Part shown: positions 49,861 through 64,000 of the stretch, piece by piece | Position numbering within the stretch: the stretch's first letter is position 1 | How the letters are laid out: every line of letters begins with the position of its first letter | Origin: Steromphala cineraria | Taxonomy: Eukaryota; Mollusca; Gastropoda; Trochida; Trochidae | Length of the DNA stretch: 64,000 nucleotides | Direction of reading: 5' to 3' | Assembly (NCBI GenBank): GCA_916613615.1 | Contig: OU744726.1 | Location: 19,409,515 to 19,473,514, forward strand | Notes under the pieces: generated by a model | The model's database searches: none | What the model was told of the DNA's origin: nothing | The model's input: the letters and a program-made list of their open reading frames with translations, nothing else | Program-made: the position numbers and the translations under genes

Positions 49861-50408
49861 TACAAAAGTGACTGACACTGAGAGCGCTTACTATTTCAAT
49901 CTTTACTTCAATTCAGTGGTATTTCATATCCATCCCTTTGATGTGAGAGCAGTTTTTTCAAACATGAATACGGGAGTGTCAAACCGATGATAAGTTCATA
50001 TCTAATCTAAACAAGATGGCTAATTGCAACATAATATCCAGATCTAATTCGATTTTTTTTATCTCAATCTTGTTTGTTGTGCACCTTTTAAAAATTATTT
50101 CCTCTGATTATAATAAGTTTAAATAGCTCTTACTATATATTCATATTGCTGCAGCACATTCTCAACTTGATACTCGTTTGCTCTTGAACTCGAAATGAGT
50201 TTTATATTCGAACAGCTAAAGGTTCTTTCGTATGTTCTTATGTTCAACTCTCAATATGCCACGTACCGCTGACGGCTAGATGACAGTAATTACATCTGAG
50301 GCCGCATTTGGTCTGGTCCTTACAAGGCTATTGTGTGGTATTGTATGCATGCAACAAAATGCTACGTACATTGCAATTAACAAAATAAAGTACTGTTTGT
50401 TCTCTTAA

Positions 50409-50766
50409 ACGGAACAGTAGCATGGGTTTATTTTAATTACATATTTCCAATTTTTCACTGATAAGTGTTCGTTAATGCTAAATCTATTATTTTGATAGAA
50501 TCAAAAATCTCATTACACAAATCAATCATCCATAGTCAGTGAACAAATTAGGAGGTTTCACATAGAGTCCATTGGCTGCCGTTTTTATGTGAACACCTTT
50601 AATTCATTTTGTGTAAGAAAAAGGAATTACATGGCTGAACTTTACATTATATATTTGATTTATTACTGTTTCATTTAGTTTTAATACATTGTCTTTCAAT
50701 TGCAACCATTTATTTTTATTTTTCTGACATCACTTTATATTTCCCTAAAAACGTGCTACTGCCCCT
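50409..50766 (+). mobile_element. TTAA-flanked MITE, diverged (copy 9)
   Basis: Left terminus ACGGAACAGTAGCATG is decayed, the body and right terminus are clear. The right TTAA (50767-50770) is shared with copy 10. Confidence 0.8.
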
Positions 50767-50770
50767 TTAA

Positions 50771-51126
50771 AGGGGCAGTAGCACGTTTTTAGGGGGAATA
50801 TGAGGTGATGTCAGGAAAAGGAAAATAAATGGCTCCAATGTAATTACAGTGTATTTAAACTATATGAAGCAGTAATAAATCAGCTATATAATGTAAAGTT
50901 AAGGAATGCGATAAATTTTCTTACACAAAATGAATTAAAGGTGTTCACACAAAAATGGCTGCCAATGGATTTTATGTGAATCTGTATAATTTGTTCGCTG
51001 ACGATGGATGATTGGTTTGTGTAATGAGCTTTTTGACACTATCAAAGTAATACATTAAGCATTAACTTACAATTATCGGCAAATAATTGAAAATATAAAA
51101 TTGTCAAAAAACGTGCTACTGCCCCT
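50771..51126 (-). mobile_element. TTAA-flanked MITE, inverted (copy 10)
   Basis: Opposite orientation to copy 9 and directly abutting it through one TTAA. Right flank TTAA at 51127-51130. Confidence 0.85.
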
Positions 51127-51705
51127 TTAAACTAGTAAGTTTCATAGCCTTCAAAGTAACATAACACTTAATAACACTGCACATAGTGTATTCTTTGCAG
51201 TAAAAATATTTCTCAAAGCACTGGTTCATAAAGATTTGTTTTATTTCATTTACATGTTTGATAATGACTGCGGTAACCATTTGACAAGAGTAATGATATA
51301 TTGAGTAAAAGTGTAAGGGTATACACAAGACAAGATATCACATATACATCACAGAATAAACATATAGAGTAAAAAACTTGATTAATTGTAAATATAAGGA
51401 AAAGGATAAAAAAAACATGAATTCCTTTTTAAAAAAGCAGGCAACAAAGATATATAGAATGAACTTTAAATGTAGATTCCTTATGTTATTCACCATACCA
51501 TATTGTTAAAAAGAGAAAAATTTATTTGAAATCAAACTTGTAATAATTTAACATTGACCTCCTTTCAAACCTTTCTTCATTTAAGTTTATCAAATGATGT
51601 ATGATTTTTACCTATTTAGCTATCAAAAAACATTCTTTGATTACAGTTTATGTTGGAAATATATTGACATTTATGAATATAAAATGAGCAGGTTATGATG
51701 AAAAT

Positions 51706-52570
51706 AAAAATAGAGCAATGGGCTCTGTAGCTCATCAGACTTTTGATGAAAATAGTTCTTTAAGGTGTTGACCCCTGTGACCCCAATTGGGGTCAAGGGG
51801 TAATTAAATGTAAAATTTAGAATCTTAATTGGCCAAAGAGTCTACACACAACTTTCAGCTCTCTAGACCTTTTGGAACTGGAGAAGCAGATGAAAATAGG
51901 TTTTTAAAGTTTTGGACCCTGTGACAATATTTGGGGTCATGGGGTCACGAAATCTACAATTTTGAATCCCTATTGGTCAAGGAGTCTACTCACAATTTCC
52001 TGCTCTCTAGACCTTTTGGAACTGGAGAAGAAGATGAAAATAGGATTTTAAAGTTTTGACCCCTGTGACCCCATTTGGGGTCATGGGGTCACGAAATCTA
52101 CAATTTAGAATCCCCATTGGCCAAGGAGTCTACTCACAACTTTTCAGCTCTCTAGACCTTTTGGAACTGGAGAAGAAGATGAAAATAGGATTTTAAAGTT
52201 TTGACCCCTGTGACCCCATTTGGGGTCATGGGGTCACGAAATCTACAATTTAGAATCCCCATTGGCCAAGGAGTCTACTCACAACTTTTCAGCTCTCTAG
52301 AACTTTTGGAACTGGAGAAGAAGATGAAAATAGGATTTAAAAGTTTTGACCCCTGTGACCCCATTTGGGGTCATGGGGTCACGAAATCTACAATTTAGAA
52401 TCCCCATTGGCCAAGGAGTCTGCACATCAAATTTCAGCTCTTTAGAGTCATTGGTTCTGGAGAAGAAGTCGAACGGATGGACGGATGGACGGATGGACGG
52501 ATGGACGGACGCCGGACACCTTGCCATGCCATAAGCCCATCGGGTCTTTCAGACCTGATGAGCTAAAAAT
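51706..52570 (+). mobile_element. Tandem-unit element B2
   Basis: Same ends as B1 (AGAGCAATGGGCTCT at the start, GGTCTTTCAGACC hairpin and GATGAGCTAAAAAT at the end) and about five units of the TGACCCC/GGGGTCA type. A GGACGGAT microsatellite sits before the 3' end. Confidence 0.75.
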
Positions 52571-53094
52571 AAAAATTTGGAAGATATTTAATAAAGAGAT
52601 CATTCTTAAAGGCATCATGGCAGTTTTCATTTTTTTTCTACTTAATCGATACAACAGGAAAATAGTAAGAATATGACTAAATACAAAATCCTCTATATAT
52701 ATCTTTAGTCTCTGAAAAATGATAATTGTCATAAACTTATATTTTATCAAATATACAAAAGGAGTCTCAGAGAATCAGTTCACTACAGATCTAGACTTGC
52801 TATTCAAGAGGTGTGGTTAATATCAAAATGTTATAGATAGTGATAGACTTTTAAACCCCAAGTTTTACAAAACCTGCACATTTTTTCTCTTACCTCAGAC
52901 AGTTTCATGTGTCTCTTCATTGATAGTTCAATCATTACCTTTATATACAATTTTAAAAACATTATGCACAAACAATCCTTTTTGATACTATAATTAATAC
53001 AATAAACTGTTTTTTCACAAATTGACATTTAAACAATTAAAAAAAAATAAACATCATATTTAAAATAAGTAAACAAGATCACTTTAACCATAAC

Positions 53095-54382
53095 AAAATA
53101 GAGCCATTAGCTCTGTAGCTAATCAGGCTTCATTATCAATTATGCTTTATATATATTAGGGGTCACAGGACCACCAAAGCTACAGTTCATAATCCTCATC
53201 AGTCAAGGAGTCTGTACACAAAGTTTCAGCTTTCTAGGCCTCATGGTTCTAGAGAAGAAGATGAAAATAGGTTTTTAGGGCGTGGCCCCTGTGACCCTTA
53301 TTAGGGGTCACAGGACCACCAAAGCTACAATTTATAATCCTCACTAGTCAAGGAGTCTGTACACACAATTTCAGCTTTCTAGGCCTCATGGTTCTGGAGA
53401 AGAAGATGAAAATAGGTTTTTAGGGCATGGCCCCTGTGGCCCTTATTAGGGGTCACAGGGCCACCAAAGCTACAATTCATAATCCTTATCAGTCAAGGAG
53501 TCTGTACACAAAGTTTCAGCTTTCTAGGCCTCATGGTTCTAGAGAAGAAGATGAAAATAGGTTTTTAGGGCGTGGCCCCTGTGACCCTTATTAGGGGTCA
53601 CAGGACCACCAAAGCTACAATTTATAATCCTCACTAGTCAAGGAGTCTATACACACAATTTCAGCTTTCTAGGCCTCATGGTTCTGGAGAAGAAGATGAA
53701 AATAGGTTTTTAGGGCGTGGCACCTGTGGCCCTTATTAGGGGTCACAGGGCCACTAAAGCTACAATTTATAATCCTCACTAGTCAATGAGATTGTACACA
53801 AAGTTTCAGCTTTCTAGGCCTCATGGTTCTGGGGACGAAGATCAAAATAAGTTTTTAGGGAGTGGCCCCTGTGGCCCTTATTAGGGGTCACAGGGCCACC
53901 AAAGCTACAATTTATAATCCTCACTAGTCAAGGAGTCTGTACACACAATTTCAGCTTTCTAGGCCTCATGGTTCTGGAGAAGAAGATGAAAATAGGTTTT
54001 TAGGGCGTGGCCCCTGTGGCCCTTATTAGGGGTCACAGGGCCACCAAAGCTACAATTTTTAATCCTCACTAGTCAAGGAGTCTGTACACAAAGTTTTAGG
54101 TTTCTAGGCCTCATAGTTCTGGAGAAGAAGATGAAAATAGGTTTTAAGGGCGTGGCCCCTGTGGCCCTTATTAGGGGTCACAGGGCCACCAAAGCTACAA
54201 TTTTTAATCCTCACTAGTCAAGGAGTCTGTACACAAAGTTTTAGATTTCTAGGCCTTATGGTTCTGGAGAAGAAGTCGAAATTCCACAAAGTTTATGGAC
54301 GGATGGACGGACGGACGGACGGACGCCGGACACCATGCCATGCCATAAGCCCATCGGGCCTTACAGGCCAGATGAGCAAAAA
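53095..54382 (+). mobile_element. Tandem-unit element B3
   Basis: Same ends, with units of the second type (GTGGCCC...GGGGTCACAGGGCCAC, then AATCCTCACTAGTCAAGGAG). The 3' hairpin is GGCCTTACAGGCC. Its right half takes part in the 1304-bp duplication. Confidence 0.75.
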
Positions 54383-56217
54383 ACTAATAAAAATAGAGCC
54401 ATGGGCTCTGTAGCTCATCAGATTTTTGATTAAAATATGTTTTGACCCCTGAGACCCCATTTGGGTTCATGGGGTCACGAAATCTACAATTCAGAATACC
54501 CATTGTCCAAGGAGTCTACACACAACTTTTCAGCTCTCTAGACATTCTGGAACTGGAGAAGAAGATGAAAATAGGCTTTTAAGGTTTTAATCCCTGTGAC
54601 CCCATTTGGGGTCATGGGGTCACAAAATCTACAATTTAGAATCGCCATTGGCCAAGGAGTCTACACACAACTTTTCAGCTCTCTAGACATTCTGGAACTG
54701 GAGAAGAAGATGAAAATAGGCTTTTAAGGTTTTGACCCCTGTGACCCTATTTGGGGTCATGGGGTCACGAAATCTACAATTTAGAATCCTCATTGACCAA
54801 GGAGTCTACACACAACTTTTCAGCTCTCTAGACCTTTTGGAACTGGAGAAGAAGATGAAAATAAGTTTTTAAGGATTTGACCCCTGTGACCCCATTTGGG
54901 GTCATGGGGTCACCGAAGTTACAAATTATAATCCTCACTAGTCAAGGAGTCTGTACACACAATTTCAGCTTTCTAGGCCTCATGGTTCTGGAGAAGAAGA
55001 TGAAAATAGGTTTTTAGGGCGTGGCACCTGTGGCCCTTATTAGGGGTCACAGGGCCACTAAAGCTACAATTTATAATCCTCACTAGTCAATGAGATTGTA
55101 CACAAAGTTTCAGCTTTCTAGGCCTCATGGTTCTGGGGACGAAGATCAAAATAAGTTTTTAGGGAGTGGCCCCTGTGGCCCTTATTAGGGGTCACAGGGC
55201 CACCAAAGCTACAATTTATAATCCTCACTAGTCAAGGAGTCTGTACACACAATTTCAGCTTTCTAGGCCTCATGGTTCTGGAGAAGAAGATGAAAATAGG
55301 TTTTTAGGGCGTGGCCCCTGTGGCCCTTATTAGGGGTCACAGGGCCACCAAAGCTACAATTTTTAATCCTCACTAGTCAAGGAGTCTGTTCACAAAGTTT
55401 TAGGTTTCTAGGCCTCATAGTTCTGGAGAAGAAGATGAAAATAGGTTTTAAGGGCGTGGCCCCTGTGGCCCTTATTAGGGGTCACAGGGCCACCAAAGCT
55501 ACAATTTTTAATCCTCACTAGTCAAGGAGTCTGTACACAAAGTTTTAGATTTCTAGGCCTTATGGTTCTGGAGAAGAAGTCGAAATTCCACAAAGTTTAT
55601 GGACGGATGGACGGACGGACGGACGGACGCCGGACACCATGCCATGCCATAAGCCCATCGGGCCTTACAGGCCAGATGAGCTAAAAACTAATAAAAATAG
55701 AGCCATGGGCTCTGTAGCTCATCAGATTTTTGATTAAAATATGTTTTGACCCCTGAGACCCCATTTGGGTTCATGGGGTCATGAAATCTACAATTCAGAA
55801 TACCCATTGTCCAAGGAGTCTACACACAACTTTTCAGCTCTCTAGACATTGTGGAACTGGAGAAGAAGATGAAAATAGGCTTTTAAGGTTTTAATCCCTG
55901 TGACCCCATTTGGGGTCATGGGGTCACAAAATCTACAATTTAGAATCGCCATTGGCCAAGGAGTCTACACACAACTTTTCAGCTCTCTAGACATTCTGGA
56001 ACTGGAGAAGAAGATGAAAATAGGCTTTTAAGGTTTTGACCCCTGTGACCCTATTTGGGGTCATGGGGTCACGAAATCTACAATTTAGAATCCTCATTGA
56101 CCAAGGAGTCTACACACAACTTTTCAGCTCTCTAGACCTTTTGGAACTGGAGAAGAAGATGAAAATAGGTTTTTAAGGATTTGACCCCTGTGACCCCATT
56201 TGGGGTCATGGGGTGAC
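53610..56217. repeat. 1304-bp near-identical direct tandem duplication
   Basis: 53610-54913 and 54914-56217 align with only a handful of differences that I could see (for example TGTACACA/TGTTCACA, CATTCTGG/CATTGTGG, GAGCAAAA/GAGCTAAA). The breakpoint lies where two unit types share TATAATCCTCACTAG. Confidence 0.75.
54388..55687 (+). mobile_element. Tandem-unit element B4, hybrid of two unit types
   Basis: Starts with units of the B2/B5 type and switches near 54910 to units of the B3 type, ending with the B3-type 3' hairpin. The hybrid structure follows from unequal recombination between neighbouring elements. Confidence 0.7.
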
Positions 56218-56293
56218 GAAATCTACAATTTAGAATGCCCATTTGCCAAGGAGTCTGCACATCAAATTTCAGCTCTCTAGTGTCATTGGTTTC

Positions 56294-56325
<32 letters not shown>

Positions 56326-56403
56326 GACGGACGGACGGACGGACGCCGGACGCCATGCCATGCCATAAGCCCATCAGGTCTTTCAGACCTGATGAGCTAA
56401 TAA
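55693..56403 (+). mobile_element. Tandem-unit element B5
   Basis: Start AGAGCCATGGGCTCT and end hairpin GGTCTTTCAGACC then GATGAGCTAA; about four units of the first type plus a GGAC microsatellite. Confidence 0.75.
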
Positions 56404-56664
56404 GTTAAAAGTAAGTTTATAAAACTAGATAACGAGATGGACAGAGCAAGTGTATGATTATAAGTATAAGACATTAGGAACATGCTCACAATAAAAGTTG
56501 TACACCCAAAGTAAATTAAAAATAACATTTTCATAAACTAGATGTAAACTAACTTTTTCATTACCGTTATTAAAGTTCAAGGACTACAATGTTCAAATAT
56601 AGAAACACTAAAAATGAATGTCATATGTTGAATATGAAATCATGTGCTTGGGTTAAACCAGGGT

Positions 56665-56745
56665 AATAATTCAGGGAGCGCCTTGAGCATGCATTCAGTG
56701 TGGATATGTGCGCTATATAAATACCCTAATTATTATCATTATAAA
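56665..56745 (+). mobile_element. Possible SINE-type 3' end
   Basis: GAGCGCCTTGAGCATG and GCGCTATATAAATACC followed by a TAATTATTAT tail match a widespread animal retroposon 3' pattern remembered from other genomes. Confidence 0.35.
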
Positions 56746-58587
56746 TTCTATTCATTAAAACAAAGATCTCCAACAACTTTATTATGCATGGTTCGATGAA
56801 ATTTAAATGAATAATAGATACAATATTCAGCCTATTACGGTAAGTGTTCGAGTGGTGAGACAAATTTAAAATAAGGGGTGCTTATTGGAATGACTTACCT
56901 TTCTATGGAATGGGAAAGTGTCTAGATTTAAATTACTTTTTTACTTTTCAAATCAAAATTTTAAAACATGAGATTTTGATTTGTCACCCATCTCTAGGAG
57001 ATACAACTATTTAAATTAATTCAAATTGGTTTTTTGTTTCGCTAATTACAATTGTAAGCTCCTTGATTAAAGGAATAAATAAGCAAGTTTGGCTTTGGAA
57101 CATTTTTGTCAGTAAAACGATCTTGAATTTTCAAGTAAGGTAGTTTCCCCCCCCTCCCCCACCCCCCAAGTTAAAAAACTGACAGTGAGGGGGTGAAGTT
57201 ATGGAGACAGCATTTATCATATTGAATATGGATAATGAATCCACTGTTATTTTTAAATTTCATGGAAATTTCAGAGACAAAAAACAATTGTACAATATTC
57301 CTGACAAGCATTTTGATAATCAGCAGTATTTCTTATAAACAACATCATTTGTACATTTCAAATATGTATCAGAAACCCATAACAAACATAACACAACCAA
57401 TTATACATATTACATTATAAAGTTATATCTTTACCCATGATTCAGAGTACCTTAAAACAACTTAACATATACCGGTATGAAAAACAAAAAATATGTAAAA
57501 CATGTGCATAGAAAAGAAAGCATAACAAATTATTTAAGAAGATGCCAACAACGCTGAATACAAAGTTTTCAAAATATTTAATCCTAAAATACTGACTGAA
57601 CATTCCAAACTTGACTCCTGTGCAACATGATAAAAAAAATTACATATAAAACGCTGGTTATAGTTTAAAAGATTTTCAACAAATCTTATGAACATTTAGA
57701 AATCTGGTTAATGTACATGAGACAATCAGAATTTGCTTTAATTTGGTAATGAAAGAAAACAAGAACATACATGGCTTTATGGACTTTGAAACTTGTGCTA
57801 ATATTCCATACTACTTTCTCAAATTAAAAATTGGTTTTATGAAAGCAAAATAAGCAAATAACAAGAGGCCATGCACTCTAAATAATAAAACTTCTAGTTG
57901 AGTTCTTGCTTTCAGATGTTTTGAGACCCAAATCATTTTATATGGAAAAGTAATTTCAATTGAGTATTTGGAATAAAACAAGTTATATAAGGATATAGTA
58001 ACATTTTCTACAATTGAAATCATCTCTATTTTTTCACCATCTAAATGGCAATATTCATAAACCACACTCTGGTATCATAACCTTTTATTCAATCAAAAGA
58101 CAACAAAAAGATAGAATGACTGAAGTTATCAGTTATCTAACCTTTGAGGGAGTTCGGAGCCATATTTTAGTGTGCTATAGTTGTAAGCAGCATAAACTCT
58201 TTATTGCAGTGTTCTGCCAAGACATTTCAAACCTGGGATCAATGACCCGCTTGAAGATAAAAGTTAAGATCATTTTTTTTCAGGCTTTCAAGTAAATCTT
58301 TTGTGGTTTTTTTGTTTGTTCAATTTTCAATTCTTGATACTGTATTCTGAATGAAGGCAGAGCAGTAACTTCATGAAGATAGTAAGAATGACAAACAAGT
58401 ATAATTGTTCAATAGCTGACACACACATGCAATACATAAATACTTGAATGTGAAACCTGAGAGAAAGGGGGATGTCTAACACAGTCTAAACTTACGATCA
58501 CAAACATCCTACGAGTAGTTCAACAAACATGGACAATGATATGACTGACCATTTAACATAATAAGTAGTACCAGTATTTAGGTATTA

Positions 58588-58757
58588 TGACTTAGTTATT
58601 TCCTTTGTAACTAGGACCTCGACTTGTTCAACAAATTTATTTACCTTTGTCTTTCAAAGATCCATGCAGATACGACTTAGTTATTTCCTTTGTAACTAGG
58701 ACCTCAACTTGTTCAACAAATTAATTTACCTTTGTCTTTTAAATGTCCATGCATATT
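58588..58757. repeat. 85-bp direct repeat, two copies
   Basis: GACTTAGTTATTTCCTTTG starts at 58589 and again at 58674; the copies differ at a few bases. Probably in the 3' UTR or downstream flank of the copine gene. Confidence 0.8.
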
Positions 58758-59165
58758 TAAATACCTTGATTGCCAACACTTGTCAAGAAATAGTTCTTAT
58801 ATATTTCCTTCATAAAATATGTCTACCTTAGGAGTCAAAATCTTTAAATTTCATTCTCTGAAATGAAAATATATCTTAATGCAGCTATTTAGTTTAGGAA
58901 TTGAAAGGAGTCCACTGAAGCTGTTCATTTTCAGAAACTGCAGTGATCTAGACCTGCTACGGTAATGTAGACTTGCATGGGTCTTTATAGATATTTTGTT
59001 TTAGAAGCTGTTAGACAGACTAGTACTAAACATATCTCTACCCAATAGGTATCTTGAGCTAAACTACTTCTCTACAAAACTTGAACCAGACGAGGATTAA
59101 CCAAAGACAGGAAGGGTCGTAACCAATGACTTTAACATTTCATAACGAGTTGTGGAGCAGCGAGG

Positions 59166-63399
<4,234 letters not shown>

Positions 63400-63744
63400 C
63401 TAAAGCAAAATAACACTTTTCCTCTTTTCACAAAGAACAAACTTTTCCAATTAAAACCAATACACATGTCTTAATTACAATGAAATTTGAACTGAAGCCC
63501 TTTACTACAAGAAGATCATGTCTCAGGAGGAGACATAAAAAAAATTCATTTTAAAAACAGTAAGATTTTCTGCAAAAAACAACTTCTTTATTGTGCAGTC
63601 AATAACATTAAGAAGGAAGCATGAGCATGCTACATGAGAATGAAACTAGACAATTTTTGTCCATGGGACAGAGATGCCCAGGTTAATAAAACAAGCCCTC
63701 TATGTTTTCAACCATAGAATTTAAAACAAGCCTTTGCCACTAAT

Positions 63745-64000
63745 GTGGCAATGTCCCCCGCCGCTTGAATATATTGCGATAGAATTGTCTGTGTAATCCC
63801 TCAATGTAGGCTGTTACCAAATTTGAGGACATTTCATTAATCGGTTCAAAAGTGTTCAAAGAACTGTGGTGACCTTGAAAATTAAGGTCAAGGTCATCCA
63901 AAGTATTTGGTATTTGCGTAGTCCCACAATGTAGGCTGTGACTAAATTTGAAGACATTTCGTAAAACAGTTCAGGAGATATTGTGTTAACAAGAGTTTCA
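63745..64000 (+). repeat. Dispersed repeat, cut by the window edge
   Basis: ATGTAGGCTGTNACNAAATT is present at about 63804 and 63929, with AGGTCAAGGTCA between, indicating at least two units of about 125 bp. No copine exon is visible in 63374-64000. Confidence 0.5.

Larger units (their letters stand above)
56404..59165. other. Flank downstream of the copine stop codon
   Basis: Probably the copine 3' UTR near 59165, then AT-rich DNA with an 85-bp repeat and a possible retroposon end. No other gene seen. Confidence 0.45.

Noticed and set aside
52201..52534. Open frames within the tandem-unit elements
   Set aside because: They repeat with the DNA units and break at subtype changes; palindromic DNA structure explains them better than coding.
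52550..52570. CTGATGAG at the 3' end of the tandem-unit elements, like the hammerhead ribozyme core
   Set aside because: No GAAA core strand or second and third stems follow; the sequence runs straight to CTAAAAAT. The match to CUGAUGAG is explained by its inverted pairing with TAGCTCATCAG at the 5' end.

Overview
The window looks like genomic DNA from a protostome animal, most likely a bivalve mollusc. Genes are split by large AT-rich introns with GT/AG borders, the DNA is crowded with non-autonomous mobile elements, and it carries diverged interleukin-17-receptor-like genes of the kind expanded in bivalves. Only four protein-coding genes can be supported, and most of the window is intron, intergenic DNA and repeats. 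Species assignment is inference from gene and repeat content, not a database match.

Layout. (1) 942-19075, plus strand: a 12-exon gene for a single-pass receptor with signal peptide, cysteine-rich IL-17R-type ectodomain, transmembrane helix, an extra alpha/beta-looking region and a C-terminal SEFIR domain. (2) 23238-41261, plus strand: a second 12-exon receptor gene of the same architecture, with the same intron phase at all eleven junctions and, with my exon choices, the same length (688 codons). It is a diverged tandem paralogue of the first. (3) 45470-47934, plus strand: a two-exon rolling-stone (Rost) family multi-pass membrane protein with an unusually long loop; the predicted frames of its two exons do not join cleanly. 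(4) 59166-63373, minus strand: the last seven coding exons of a copine (vWA/copine domain), whose N-terminal C2 exons lie beyond the right edge.

Mobile DNA. Ten intervals hold a roughly 355-bp element flanked by TTAA with 5'-AGGGGCAGTAGCACG termini; one interval is two fused inverted copies. Two adjacent pairs share a single TTAA. A second family (six elements, 48.0-60.9 kb) has conserved ends, internal tandem units of about 140-170 bp and a 3' hairpin whose stem shows compensatory changes; it resembles Helentron-derived elements of bivalves. Between 53.6 and 56.2 kb a 1304-bp block is duplicated almost perfectly. Further palindromic elements lie at 13.9, 15.5, 26.6-28.0 (with a second element inserted inside), 34.2, 35.8, 36.7 and 46.0 kb.

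How the genes relate: the two receptor genes form a tandem immune-signalling cluster (IL-17 sensing at the membrane, SEFIR adaptor recruitment inside). Intron 5 of the first gene holds a decayed copy of its exon 6, and the intron before its transmembrane exon holds decayed copies of the exon 9 border, so exon duplication has been active here. The rolling-stone and copine genes are unrelated neighbours.
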